A DNA stretch of 64,000 bases from Paragonimus skrjabini miyazakii (Eukaryota > Platyhelminthes > Trematoda > Plagiorchiida > Troglotrematidae), in the NCBI GenBank assembly GCA_014338405.1, contig JTDE01000295.1, positions 172,497 to 236,496 on the forward strand. Reading direction: 5' to 3'. The notes under the pieces were generated by a model, which worked only from the letters and a program-made list of their open reading frames with translations, had not been told where the DNA came from and did not search any database. The translations under genes and the position numbers were made by a program. Below, piece after piece: positions 47,331-59,197 of this stretch; the stretch's first letter is position 1; each line of letters begins with the position of its first letter.

Positions 47331-48420
47331 CGTCAGTAACCACGTGATATACAAAGGACTAAATTACAGTCATCTTTAATACTTGGTTTCACCTCAGCTA
47401 TAGGAATCAAGGTGAGCGTAATTTACCGTTAGACCTTTTCGGACACGGTAAGGTCTTATATAGGTGTAATTAACAGTGATCTGAACGACTTGATTATTTT
47501 AACGCAACTGCATGTATTGATTATGCGAAGCATATGCTTACATTTGTCTTGTGTACATGAACTGTTGTGTCAAACGAGAGAGTTATCTCCACCGTCTAAA
47601 TATTCAGTGAGGAGCAATCGAACACGACTTTTGCGTTTAGTTTCGAAAAGTCGCCAGAGCAAAATAAGCGGCTGTCACGTAAATGCACATAAATTATACT
47701 GTTATATATTTACTGCCTAACAATCCGCCCTTTAATATCTTCGGTTAAACAGTCCGTGAAGTCAAACAGGTAAGTTCCATTTATGTTTACATTTTTATAC
47801 TTCAGCTTATAATAAACTGGTTTTTCCGAACATGTGGCTGTTGTAATACCATTTCCTAATAGTTACGCAATCAAAAATACAACAATTAACTTTTGCTGGA
47901 CTTACGTGGGAACTAATTTTTAAAGAAAATATCACCATGAACTACGGGTCTTACGAACAGCACTAGTTCATGTTAATGGGGATGATATTACAATATGATG
48001 ACTTACTTTTTGTCTGGCACAGTTGGTTTAATTTGTGTTAAACGAAACTCAGCTGGAATGTGAGCTTATTTTGATGACAAGTATGGGTAACGTACAGAAA
48101 CAGAAGTATGTTGATTGTACAGTCAGTGGAATATCTCATTATGGCATAAAATTGTGCAGTGGAGTATACGCAAGGTATTTTAGTCATTATGGTTGAGTTA
48201 AAAAAAAAACAGAATCTGTTGACTCAAAATATAGAAACATGTTGTCTAGAAGAAAGACTGCAACGTTAAAGAATAACAGAGAATGTTTAGATATTCGGCA
48301 ATACACTTTTGTGATGTTGCCATACGATTTGAAATTTATGCAAAAATGCGTAAGTGATTATGTAGGATTGTTTAATAACCATGGAAGATAAGTGTTCTAT
48401 AATTTTCTAAAATCATCCTC
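47331..48420. other. No recognisable feature
   Basis: AT-rich, with no motif and no frame above 76 codons. Confidence 0.4.
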
Positions 48421-48424
48421 ATAG

Positions 48425-48904
48425 ACAGCAATAAATCAGTGGTTCTCACCAATGCTTAACTGTCACACAACCACGAAGATAAAATAAAAGCAAGCCCTGT
48501 ACAGAAACAGAAAAGAAAAAAACAGGAGCACCAGAAGGAATCTGACCACTAAAAAAATAACCATTAATTTATTTTAACATTCAACATCAAGGCACCGACA
48601 CCTTGCAAACAAACACCCGAGCTATGAGTGAAAGTAAGGCGACATCGGAAAGAGAGCTTCCTTAGGGCTTTCACTTTCCCGCATGATTAAATGCACTCAC
48701 TTCACAGACAACTTGGCCAAACAAATACAACATTCACGCCACTAAGCTCAGTTAGCCGTCATCTCACCTAACGTATCAAGCCACCGACTCCGCGAATCGC
48801 GAGGGTCTCAGTCCGGGAGACGAACCCGATCTACAGTGACCAACTCCTTTGTGAACGATTTCATTTGTCTACGCCAGGTCATCATCTGTCCACCAAGACC
48901 AGTA
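48425..48904 (-). repeat. LINE-B 3' end, copy 1
   Basis: Minus strand: about 480 bases of LINE-B 3' untranslated sequence, 5'-truncated at 48904. It aligns with 49780-50220 throughout (gaaagtaaggcgacatcgga, cagacaacttggccaaac, gacgaacccgatctacagt on the plus strand). The 3' terminus is at the low-coordinate side near catcctcatagacagc. Confidence 0.75.
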
Positions 48905-49160
48905 CACTTTATCATCATCATCATAGACAGCAATACATCAGTGGTTCACACTGATGCTTAACTGCCACACAACCTGGAAGGAAAAAAGGAGAGAAGAAAC
49001 CTATATAGATAGAGAAAGAAGAAAAGAGGGGAAAGGGGAAGGGACCTAACCACTAAAAAATAGCTACGTCTACATTCAAACATACAACATCAAGGCGCCT
49101 ACACAATGCAAACAAACAACCGAGCTGTAAGTGAAAGTAAGGCGTCATCAGCCATTACCT
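48905..49160 (-). repeat. LINE-B 3' end, copy 2, adjoining copy 1
   Basis: Its (ATG)n-type tail, seen as tcatcatcatcat at 48910-48926, lies within a few bases of the truncated 5' end of copy 1. About 250 bases long, 5'-truncated at about 49158. The terminal hairpin catcagtg/cactgatg is perfect in this copy. Confidence 0.75.
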
Positions 49161-49189
49161 GCTATTTGGCTAAGAAGAGGAACCATGAC

Positions 49190-49219
49190 GAACAATTTTT
49201 TTCGATAAGTCATCATCAG
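49190..49219 (-). repeat. PLE terminal hairpin
   Basis: Minus strand ctgatgatgacttatcgaaa, 3' of the PLE endonuclease relic, matches the modules at 29181 and 29538. Contains CTGATGA and CGAAA with 8 bases between. Confidence 0.5.
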
Positions 49220-49776
49220 ATCACTATAATTATATAGATTCAACGAAATCAAAACAATGTATAGAGAAGACATATAGGTTCAGCGAAATATCACTGGATC
49301 ATGTGGAGCGTTACAAAATAGCCAAGCATCTATAGGCTAGTCCCTCACAGGGCAAATCACCAGTGTTAATGATGAGTGGTTTGGAGTTCCACTCACCATT
49401 ACGTCACAGAGTTTTCGGTTGGAGTTTGGATGGACATGCAGACTGATTGTGTAATCTTTGGCTACGGCAACGGAAGGAATTTTTTGGTGCGAACACAAAA
49501 TAGGGTTTCGTAATCGAATGGCGATCGATTCAGCAGTAGACAGAATCAAATGTCTGGCCAGTTTAACGTGGTTGACCGGGTTTTGTAGACAACACGGAAC
49601 GTCTGAGTGGGGTCAACCCAGTGATCAATATCTACCAAATGTGTGACGATTTCACTGTCGATGGACTTGGCAGAACCTGTCTCGAGCGATACCGGATGGT
49701 GTTCTTTGATCTGTTTTGACAAGCGTCTTGTTGTGTGGTCTATATATTCTGTCGCACATCAGCAAGAAAATGAGTC
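49220..49776 (-). pseudogene. Penelope-like element: GIY-YIG domain (3' part of a split PLE)
   Basis: Minus strand: CATEYIDHTTRRLSKQIKEH (the YIG half reads YID), AKSIDSEIVTHLVDID, DPTQTFRVVYKTRSTT, then LSTAESIAIRLRNPILCSHQK. Frame changes occur near 49550. The upstream half of the same PLE is at 50890-51430, separated by an inserted LINE-B. Confidence 0.75.
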
Positions 49777-50885
49777 ATCCTCATTTACAGCAATACAACA
49801 GTGGTTCTCATCAATGCTCAACTGCCACACAACAGAAAAAAGAGGAGCACCAGAAGGAACCTGACTGCTAAAAAAACAACTACCAACGTATTCAAACATT
49901 CAACATCAAGGCGCCGACACCTTGCAACAGAACACCCGAGATATAAGTGAAAGTAAGGCGACATCGGAAAGGCAGCTTCTTTACGGCTTTCACTTCCCTG
50001 CATGATTAAATGCACTCACTTCACAGACAACTCGGCCAAACAACTACAACATTTACGCCACTGAGCTCTGTTAGCCTCCATCCCACCTAACATCTAAAGC
50101 CATCCACCCTATGAGTCGCGAGGTCTCCACCCCTGCAGACGAACCCGATCTACAGTAGGTAATCCCCTGACGAACGATTTCATTCCCCTACACCAGGTCA
50201 TCATCTGTCCACCTCGCACCTCACGCCAGTCGGCGGAATTGTCGGCGAAGAGTGTTTATTGTGGCAGACGACTCGCTAGTATCCGTATTACAAGGTCCAA
50301 CCATCTAGGTCTGTGCAGATGTAAGGAGTGATAAAATGAAGTCGTTTGACAATCAGTGCCAAACACCCACTTCCTAACCTCTTCGTTGCTTACTCGCTGT
50401 TGGCACCCGATACGTGCGATCAAATGCAGGTATTGATGGTCAACTACCTGAAGACGGTCGATGTCTTCTACTGTGAGTGACCATGTTTCGTCGCCGTAAA
50501 GTAACACAGCCCTCACTGTCGTCTGGTATACGCGACCTTTAGGTATCAGACAGATACCCCTCTGTCGCCATAGATGTCCCACTTTGGCGAACACTGCTCT
50601 AGCGCTTCTAGTTCATTCCCTGTACTGCCACTGCCACTAATGCAGCTTTCCAGGTATATAAACCGGCCAACAACCTCCATGATTTCATCATCTGACATTA
50701 AATCTACGTAATCAGAGCAGTCTTCCAGAATCACTTTGCATTTTGAGGCTGCAAAACATATTCGGAAGCACTTAACAGGACGCGAAATATCGTTTAGTGT
50801 TGTTTGTACTGTGTGGAAAGTATCAAACAACAACACCCTGTCGTCAGCATAATGAAATCAGTCAGGCTCAGCAAGGGGGATGTAG
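49777..50885 (-). pseudogene. LINE-B copy inserted in a PLE
   Basis: Minus strand starts at the RT catalytic region (YADDRVLLFDTFHTVQT), then FAASKCKVILEDC, DLMSDDEIMEVVGRFIYLES, then the long end segment GRVYQTTVRAVLLYGDETWS with VVDHQYLHLIARIGCQQRVS, and 440 bases of 3' untranslated sequence to 49777. RTE-type LINEs commonly truncate at the 5' side, as here. RT motifs before YADD are absent. Confidence 0.8.
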
Positions 50886-50889
50886 TGAA

Positions 50890-51430
50890 CCAACTGCGTA
50901 GCGTCGTCGTCGGAAATGTGCGCCCAAGATTCGGATAAAGTCGACAGTTGAGTGTCTCTGTTACTATTTCACTTTTAGAAGGGAGGTGAATGAAAACAGC
51001 TTACGTCTCCACCGTGGTGATCGGACTCCCAGGCTTAGCCACAGTCATGTTCCGGGTTATGAAACGATCCGGGTAGCCATTTTTCCTCAACACATCGGCG
51101 ATTATCTCCAGTTTCTGGTCTATTGTGTCTGCAGAGTATATTTTCATTGCTTTACTGGTCGGACAGTGGACGAGGTTTCCTTTTAAGCTAAGGATGTTGT
51201 GTGCAATATGATTATACAATCGTTTAATCATAATAATATCTGTGATGAATGCAGAAAGCTATCATTTCTATCCGATGTTCAAAACTATTCTCCACCTGAT
51301 CCATCGACTTGTCAATGCACATGTGTTCTCCGACCAGTTATATTTTTCGCCATCTGTTTTCTTTGGTTTGTGTCAATGACCGCTGTGCTCTGTCGGAAGC
51401 TTACTGCATCCATCAAGTTTGAGTAGCAGT
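50890..51430 (-). pseudogene. Penelope-like element: thumb and linker (5' part of a split PLE)
   Basis: Minus strand: IKRLYNHIAHNILSL, SADTIDQKLEIIADVLRKNG followed by YPDRFITRNM (the diagnostic PLE linker), then VFIHLPSKSEIVTETLNCRL and GRTFPTTTLRSWFTTSPLL up to the LINE-B junction. It resumes in the endonuclease at 49776 after the insertion, with roughly 20-30 residues missing. Confidence 0.75.
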
Positions 51431-51639
51431 CCTCGTAAACAGTTCAATGAGTTTATGATTTCATATCATTTTTTTAATATGTGAAAACGTTACACTCATA
51501 ATTCTCACGAAGTTAGAATTAATACGAACATGATGCTACCACACACTGGTTCGGACTGAAATTAACTAATCACAATGGTCAACAAATTGGCTGTCCCACA
51601 GTTTCAAGGCCACCTATTCGGATATCTTTTCACATCTGG

Positions 51640-52430
51640 ACTTATAGTGTGGCGAACTAAACGTTGAGCTTCTATTTCATTTGCTGTACCGCCACTGCAC
51701 TAATTCAGCTTTCCAGGTATATAAACTGGCCAACAACCTCTATGATTTCATCATCTGACATTAAGTCTAAGTAATCCCAACAGTCTTACAGAATCACTGC
51801 ATTTTGAGGCTGCAAAGCGCATTTCTAAGTACTTAGCAGAACGCGAAATATCGTTTACTGGTGTTTGTGCCGCATGGAAAGTATCAAACAGCAACACCCT
51901 GTCGTCAGCATAATAAAGATCAGTCAGTCTTCCATCAGATTGGAGGTCCACGCTGGCATATTGTGAGATTGTCAGGGACGATCCTCCTTTATTTCAACTA
52001 TGACGAAGGTGAACAAAAATGGTGAAAGCGGACAGCCTTGACGTACGCCGCTCATTTAGCTGAAACTGTCAGACAGTTTACCGTAAACCCTAACCTGAGA
52101 TAAAGTTTGAGAATAAAGCGCCGACAGTGTGTTCACTTACTTGGTCGGAACACCCGTGCGTTTAAGCCACTCTAAAATGGTAGAACGATTCACCTAATCG
52201 AACGCACCTTTATAGTCGAGAAATACGGCAATTGTTGGCCGGTGGTACACATGACGCTGTTCCAGAATTTGACGAAGGGTATAAATGTGTTTTGTACGTC
52301 TCCGCTCGGGGCGAACCCTTACCTGTTCTTCCCTAATGTTTACCGCTAGATACAAAGACAGCTTACGGGGACTCTGTAGAACGGTCAAAGATTTGAGGCT
52401 GCTTTATGTCGATTGATGTTACACTGTGAT
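51640..52430 (-). pseudogene. LINE-B RT fragment, second copy
   Basis: Minus strand carries REEQVRVRPERRRTKHI, YTLRQILEQRHVYHRPTIAV, FLDYKGAFD (catalytic Asp motif), SGVRQGCPLSPFLF, LYYADDRVLLFDT and FAASKC. It ends after DLMSDDEIIEVVGQF near 51655. It overlaps the other copy at YADD, so the two are separate insertions and not halves of one element. Confidence 0.8.
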
Positions 52431-52910
52431 TTGTAAAATTTTCTTCCAACCGTTCTGCTAAAACTTTGCAGATATCAACATGGCCTTAACTCACGCTGTA
52501 TTTACATACCTGAACTTTGACTTGTTGATGCAGCTTCAGCAGGTTAGCACAAGACTGGGGAGCCCACGTTATATGTAGGTGCTTTATGTATAAGAGCTTC
52601 GCTGGCAACATCGATTCCTAATCAGTGATAGAGACACCGCCCCCGTGATTGTCATATTGGTTGATATAACCCTCCGGGATCCCTTGAGTTAATCTCTGAC
52701 TGATTTCTCCCTCACCTATCACAGACAGACATACCCTGTGAATACATGCTACGCACATGTTAATTTCTGTTGAGTCACTCTTCACACTTTGATTCTCGGT
52801 TTATCAAGGTCACTTGAATTTCATTTGCTGTTATTCCCATACTCATGCTGTATTCATGAGATTAATTTTGGTCGTTAGAGAGTGTTTTCCTTTCGATTTT
52901 GCTTTTTTTG
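52431..52910. other. No recognisable feature
   Basis: No motif or shared repeat recognised. Confidence 0.4.
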
Positions 52911-53168
52911 GTTCCTCGAGAGGAGACACAGTTACTGTCTGTTAACTCCAACCGATAACCCCGCGATTAGGACTTCCTAGACAGGTCAAAATCTCCGATC
53001 TCATTAAACTTGCTAAGCGATATTTTAAATAACTGATGAGTAGTCGGGGATTTTGTTAATTTTAAGCTGAACATCACCCACAATTGATCGCAGCTGTTGC
53101 ATCCCCATAGACTTTCCAGTCGGCCCCTTTCGAAAAGAAGCTCTCATTAGAGCTTGTCTGTAGTGGTT
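52911..53168 (-). repeat. SINE-B copy, head-to-tail junction, hammerhead deleted
   Basis: On the minus strand the tail (gtgggtgatgttcagctta) passes through aaaatccccgactactcatc straight into the start of a core (ttatttaaaatatcgcttag), so two units are joined tail to head as in a tandem array. In the hammerhead slot (53140-53165) stem II is intact, but 18 bases covering GAAA, stem III and the stem I partner are missing. Confidence 0.75.
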
Positions 53169-54885
53169 CCATTGTTTTATTTTAAAATGAATGTACTGAT
53201 GGTGAAAATGAACGATGAAACTATACTACTTATGAGTAGCCAGACTGACGGATGTATTGCGTTATCAAAGAAGGAGAAAAACAAAAACTGAAGAGTAGTC
53301 CGAAAAATAATTGAATTTTCCACGTATAATCTTGTCACTGACAACTGTGTTGTCCCAGGAATAACATTATTTACAGATGAGTGTTTGTGTTGACTGTGCT
53401 ATTAAAGCATATGTCAATTGTGTCGATCCTCAATATCATTGTGTCACACGCGTGCTTGACTAGCAACATTGAATTACTTTTTAGTTCAATTTGGGATGTA
53501 ATTATGAAGTTATGGTATACTTTTATCGTCGAGAGCTAATCAGACACACCTAAATCGTCCGTAGTGAAAGTAAACAAAATGACCACATCTGGTCGTTTCG
53601 GACAGTGACCTATCGTGGTAGTTTCTGTGCTAGTTAGTACAGCAGGAGGTAGTTATTTATTGTGGCGGACAATCGAAATCTGTTGGTGCTCAATGAGCAG
53701 ACAGCTGTCCCAAAAGCTGCAGTATATCACTCCTGTTTCGCCGATACTTGTTTTGCAATGAAATACGGTGTAAGTAGTCTTCCTCGTTTTTCTATCTCCC
53801 AATCCTGACGCTATTGGCCAAGCTAACTCAGAAATCTTGGAAGCGAGAACTCACACTGAAAAGGGACTGCAGTGTTTTAATCAACAACTCATCCGGACGA
53901 GCATACGCAAACTACAGTCAGTCAACATTCTCCATTAGTTGGTGAAGTCACACTTAATATATACAGATTTCAGCATGGTTCCTATCACAAGTTGTCCAAG
54001 CTAAAATGACAACACGACTGAGCTGAAAAAATTGCCACACGAAATTCGGATGTCTGGGAACTGTACGTCGCATTGTTGAGCCCTGCGACTTGAACTGAGA
54101 TTCACTGGGTGGTTTCAGTCAGTCATCGCAATAAAGGAAAGCCTAAACAGTTCCTTTGTTGTATGGAAGTGTTTCCGGAGATGACAGTGTTACAATCAAC
54201 AGCATGTCTGCATTTATATGACTGTTTGCGCTTCGTTGCGAGCTCACTTAGTTTGATTCACTGGCTAATTTAATTATTCACACTTTTCTAGATGTTATCC
54301 ACCATTTAATTTTAATTAAGGATATTGTAGACAATATAAACTCAAAGCGCAATGCTCATGCGAGCGTTGTGGAATTGAATTTGCTTGCTGATGTAATATT
54401 CTAGCAACATGCTTTACACGACATAGAAAGAAGCATAAATTTATACACTTGTCGGATTAGTAGAAAACAAAAGACATCCATTACGTTTACTCTCATGTAA
54501 CCTAATGAGTCACACAGGATCATGAATAACACAAGATTAAGCAGATCCGCCCGATTTTCCGTCATCAATCAACATTTTCTTACTGTCAACTAGCCATGTA
54601 TCTTCATCAGCTGACTCGTTTGTCTACTGAGTGTCTTGTCGCCTGTTTTAGTGAAGTGCTATGACACGATGGCTGCCATATTATACCAAACAAAATCACA
54701 CTGAGGTAATACATCTCCTCAGCAATGTAAGAGTATGTCTTGGTTATCGAAGTACTCATTTAAAAGGGGTCTGAAGTATAAGTGACTATATTCGATAGGT
54801 CTCTTTAGGCATATGGAATCACTAGAAGTTCATATAATTTATATAAAAAGTGACTAAGAAGTAGTTATCCAGTTCTGTTAGTATA
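53169..54885. other. No recognisable feature
   Basis: AT-rich, no motif. Confidence 0.4.
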
Positions 54886-54889
54886 AAAG

Positions 54890-55270
54890 GTATATCACTC
54901 CTAACTGATCACAACTGTCACACTCTCGAGGAACTTTCTGTCAACCGCTTTCGAAAAGAAGCATTGTACTAGAGTTCAACCTTCGTCAAAGCGATTCAGT
55001 TGTGTATATCTTTGTCACAGCTAACAAATGAACTCTGGCTATGTTTTCCTGAAACAACCATGTTGACCACCTCGCCAATAACCTCACATTCGGCATGCCC
55101 CAACTGTCATATTCAAAAACCCAGTTTGACTCGAGTTTAAGCGTTGTATAGGTTAACCCGTAGCTTCGACAAGAGACATAGTAACTGTTATGCAAATGTT
55201 TTGTCTCAGTGACCACCAGAGAAATGGTAGACAACTTTGTCGACCTTGTCGGGTTTCATCAGCACTACGC
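54890..55270 (-). repeat. SINE-B copy, old
   Basis: Order of tail, hammerhead slot (54961-55008), head and core is still visible on the minus strand, with tttcgaaaagaagc and ctcacattcggcatgcc as anchors. In the slot the core reads ctgaatcgc and gacgaag, so no ribozyme remains. Confidence 0.6.
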
Positions 55271-55372
55271 ACGCCGGCCGATCGATTTCATCCTTTGACA
55301 AAAAGAACTGCAACAGCTAACAAAAGTAATTCACATATCTTCATACAACTCTGATGATCGCGACTCCGTAGT

Positions 55373-55720
55373 CTAGTGAATAGGTGTGCAGACTACAATA
55401 TGCCGCTTAGTTACAGGTTGTGTGATCCATTCTCCGATATGGATGATGCCGAATCAAACCAGCAAGGTCGGAATAGCTGTCTACTACTTCACTAACGGTC
55501 ACAGGGGTTAAATATTCGCAGAAGCCTGCCGCACCCTCTCCTGAGGCCATGTTTGTGGGCCAACCACAACGTTTATGTTAACTTCCATCGATGGCTTCAT
55601 AACTGAGACTTTTGAGTTAAGTTGAAATCCCCGGTTTCGTTAAGTTGGCTAAGCAATGGTTCTCCCGAATTGAAACTAACAATTTCCCCAAGTGTTGATC
55701 ATTCTGGTTATGACAAGTCC
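55373..55720. repeat. SINE-3 tRNA-like head (plus) and SINE-B core relic (minus)
   Basis: 55373-55440 has tccgtagtctagtgaatagg (A-box-like) and acaggttgtgtgatcc (B-box-like), and ggtcggaatagctg follows, shared with 34125-34200. From about 55530 the plus strand shows decayed SINE-B core complements (ttaacttccatcgatggctt, tttcgttaagttggctaagc). Confidence 0.45.
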
Positions 55721-55894
55721 TAATTAGCGGCACGAAAAGATTGACATCGTTCGTGTGCTCAACGCGAGGAATGTTGTCAACAGCTGACTTGGATGCAAGG
55801 CTGCACTTTAGTTGACCAAAATAAAATTCTTGCGTTATAGCTTTAAATGATTAATTTGTTCCAGTAAAACCGAAAAACGATTAACGAACATTCC

Positions 55895-56130
55895 ACTCTC
55901 TATCAACAGGTATCCAGTGACGCATTGGTTGATACGGCCGCCTCCTAGGAACGTAGCCGGTGTTCGAACCTAATCATGCCAAGATCATGCACTAGTGATG
56001 AGTTGCAACAACAGGAAAGTTCGATTCCAGTCCTACTTTTAAACACAGGTTGGCCGGAAAGTTCACCCAGATAGGAAGATTGTAAATCAAAGTGAATGAT
56101 GTTCGACTGGAAGCTGACCAAAACTGTGGC
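55895..56130 (+). repeat. SINE-B copy, old
   Basis: cagtgacgcattggttgata is a decayed A box, ggtgttcgaacct a B box, then the hammerhead slot 55989-56035 with gtgatgagttg and ggaaagttcg. The 5' C of the core is changed and stem III is disrupted. The tail gtgaatgatgttcgactgg follows. Confidence 0.6.
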
Positions 56131-56845
56131 GAATCTTGTATGGGTAGAATCTAAGGCGCTCCAACATCAAGTGGTCCAAGCGTCAACTGATCCTGAGTTG
56201 GTAGGATAGTCTGAGGAAAGAAATATAGGGGTTTGAACTGACACTATTTTACTCAAGTTCCTTCCTAGTGCCAGTTCTGCTTCGTTTCCTCAGAGAACTA
56301 GTCTCAAGAGCCTGACTCCTTCTCCCTTGTGCCGGTGATATTATATAGGCATGCTGTTCCTCTGATTGTCGTCGATTAGTTTCCGTACAAACTATTCATG
56401 AAGTGATCGCCTGTAAATTCGAGCAATCCAATTCTATCTTCTTTGTGTCTTCCAAGTCCACTATTCAACACTTGACCCAAACACTAACGCTGATTCGTTT
56501 ATACTTGTCTGCCACAGTAATTGCGATGTTCAGTTCGCTGGTGAAAGAAATGATATACTATACAGAGCGAAAGCCGAACCATACACGACCAGAGGGTTTC
56601 AACTGAGCTTTCGCAACCTGGGATGATAAGTCAAAACACGTGTCTACTGATCAAACTGAACTAAGTTGGAGATGTGGCATGCTTCCTGTAATATTTGTGT
56701 TAACGCATTAGCTGATCTTGCCAAGAACAACCAGACAAGTACAGATGCTTTCGATGCATCCATTTTACTGAGGACAGTACACAGTTCAAGTGCATGCTTA
56801 CCTAGCTGATGTTTTTAGTTGTGTTAACGTACACCGTGCCAGCCC
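56131..56845. other. No recognisable feature
   Basis: No motif recognised. The LINE-A leader may start inside its right end. Confidence 0.4.
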
Positions 56846-56849
56846 CGGT

Positions 56850-57660
56850 GGTAGTGGTGTGACAAGCACGATTCACTCCACTGTGACAGGATACACCACC
56901 ACCTATACTGTTACTTTGACCAGGTGGTCCGGCTTGTGTGCTGTTTTGATCCGGCTGGCTATGATGACTAGGACTTCGGTCCTTCCAGGTGCAACCTTGT
57001 CAAACAGTCCAAAGGGGAGCAGTCAGACGAAAAGCAGTCACACATAGGATTGTATGTCGCACTACTGACCGCGTAGGAGTGATTAGGTAGTGAGGCACGA
57101 TCCTATGAGCATACAGCAGAACTATTTTTACAGTTACGGCACTGCTGTCTTCCGTATCAGGAAGAAGGGGGTAAGAAAAGGTACCCTCAAACAAAGAGCA
57201 CTCCGATCGCCCAACGGTTGACCGTGACCGCCGGCGTATTATTCAATACGGTCGAAAATCAGCCGATATCACCCAGAAGCCTGGTGTGGCTTCGAGTGCA
57301 TCCACTGCGCGCAGCAGTGCTCAGAATCCCATATCAATGTCTTATGTACTGCGCCATTGGACTGGGAAGGTTCCTCACTGCCAAGTGAGTCAGACATTTG
57401 AGTCATTGGCTCCGGGTAGGGTCCACCAAGAAAACTCTGTATCCTGTTGTCTCGCAGGTCGGACTTTTGAGTCAGAGACTCGGGGTGGGGTCCCTCAAGT
57501 CAATCCCCTTCTGCGGCATAAACGACCAAGAAGTATCAGATGTTATCGTTCTCCCGACAGTGACATTACTAACTCAACATGACTTTCTCCTACTGTTTTA
57601 CCCCCCATTTCTCCTGCCCTCCATGTGCCTTCGGGCGATAATTGTTTTCTGAGGCCAAGA
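56850..57660 (+). mobile_element. LINE-A 5' leader (untranslated)
   Basis: Aligns with 15480-16110 and, in part, with 1-183. Landmarks are acttcggtccttccaggtgc, cagttacggcactgctgtct and the gagtcattggctccgg block. The exact 5' end is uncertain because similarity to the 15 kb copy fades near 56890. It likely holds the internal promoter, as in other LINEs, but I cannot point to it. Confidence 0.65.
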
Positions 57661-58135
57661 CAACTGGTAAACATTGGCGCCTTCAATGTCCGCACTCTAC
57701 TATAAGTTGGCCAGCAAGCTGCTCTGGCTAGTACTCTCTCAAGCCTGGAGCTTGATGTGTGCTGTGTCGGAGACGCGAGTCTACAATTCTAGCCCCACCA
57801 TCCACTTGAGCTCACAACCTTCGATTCAAGTGGTTCTTTCTCAAGGTTTCTTATGACGCCGAAGCTTAATCTCGTGGTCAAGCTGCAGTGGGAATCGCAC
57901 TGAGTTCCAGAGCACAGCAATGTTTACTCGGTTGGATCCCAGTGAACAGTCGCTTGTGCGTTGTCAACGCAGCTCAGAAAGGCGACGTGTATTCATTATA
58001 TCGGCGTATGCTCCAACGGACAGTTGTTCGGATGCCACCAAGAAAGCATTCTATGACGCCTTCGTTGACCTTCTAAGGCAAACTAAACACTCAGACATCA
58101 TCATACTAGCGGGCGAATTTAATGCTTAGTTTGGT
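57661..58135 (+). pseudogene. LINE-A endonuclease domain, first part
   Basis: Reading across several frames: NIGAFNVRTL-like start, SSLELDVCCVG, then CQRSSERRRVFIISAYAPTD and SDIIILAGEFNA. This is the exonuclease-endonuclease-phosphatase fold used by LINEs to nick target DNA. The usual GDFNA reads GEFNA. Stops and frame changes make it inactive. Coding is interrupted just after this point. Confidence 0.75.
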
Positions 58136-58600
58136 TGTCTTTCTGTTGTAAACCCACCTAAACGATACGCTGGTTCGATCTCGGTATAGTGATGCGCTCG
58201 ATAGAATCGGATTCTCGTCCCGGTAATAATTCACACGAAAATCTCGGTCCCGAAAATTACTACGACTGTCACCGTATTCGCTCCCAAGACAAGCCAAAAG
58301 ACGCGTGCAAAAAATAGAGCTTTGTTCCGCCCCAAAACGTGTACGACCAAGGCGATAAGGACAAAGTACTTATAGGGTGCGCAGTGGCCATAAGAAAATT
58401 CCCGAATCATAAAAAGAGAAAAACATTTATCGGAAAAAATAATTAGGGTCACTAGTGAGCGCAACGGAGTAAAAAGTCTGACGGGTAAAAACTAGCCAAG
58501 GCCACCCTCTCGGCCGCTCTGAGCAGGTCCGCAAACTATGGCAAAGTCAATCGTTTTTTTCCTTTCTCACGGCGGAGGCGCCTTGGGACGGTAACAGGGT
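58136..58600. other. Extra 460-bp segment inside the LINE-A endonuclease
   Basis: Absent from the collinear 15.5-18.5 kb copy, where AGDMNTQLGHF runs straight into DEKQLDGMFGVRV. Here AGEFNA is followed by unrelated sequence, and LSLDEKRLGDMFGVRV resumes at 58612. The left side has gtaaacccacct and the right side, inverted, acacccaccct, a weak hint of inverted ends. No coding motif. Confidence 0.6.
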
Positions 58601-59197
58601 GGGTGTCCTAAAACTTTCTTTGGATGAGAAGCGGCTAGGAGATATGTTTGGTGTCCGGGTGCAACGCACTGGTAATGGAGAAAGACTGCTGCAGCTGTAC
58701 ACATCCCACGGCCTGTATATTTACAGCACCGCATTCCAACACAGGAAGAAGCACTGTGTTACACGGAGACTTCCGTGTGCTTTTCAGCCGTGGACACAAC
58801 CCCATCGTATAGCAGCCAGTTACAGATGACGTCACTTTGTTACGAACAGTCGTGCTTTTTCGAGCAACCACCTGGACTCGGACCATGCTGTTGTGCGTGT
58901 TCGTTTTGTTTTTGTCATTTGCCCAGATGACATACGCTCTTAAACGCAAGGTACTTGACTGGCATACGAGCGATTAGAGTGTGAAGTACGTTTGCCAGGA
59001 GACGTCGGTGAAAAAATTGCCCAGTTCGAGTCAGGTGAGTGATCCTAACGAACACTGGTAACAAATTTCCGCAGCTATGAAAGCATGTTGTGAACAAGTA
59101 TGTTTCGAAGGACCTATCCAGTTGCAACAGCGCTGGATTTCCATCACGTCGATAAACATTATGAACAAGCGTCGCTCGATCCCACCTGGTTCTGAAT
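58601..59197 (+). pseudogene. LINE-A endonuclease end and linker
   Basis: LSLDEKRLGDMFGVRVQRTG, then LYTSHGLYIYSTAFQHRKK, and across a frame change HLDSDHAVVRVRF, which contains the SDH motif that ends LINE endonuclease domains. Then a linker relic to the RT frame. Two or more frameshifts. Confidence 0.7.

Noticed and set aside
48425..49160. CRISPR-like or satellite array
   Set aside because: The two similar blocks are 5'-truncated LINE-B 3' ends, each with its own tail. There is no regular spacing.
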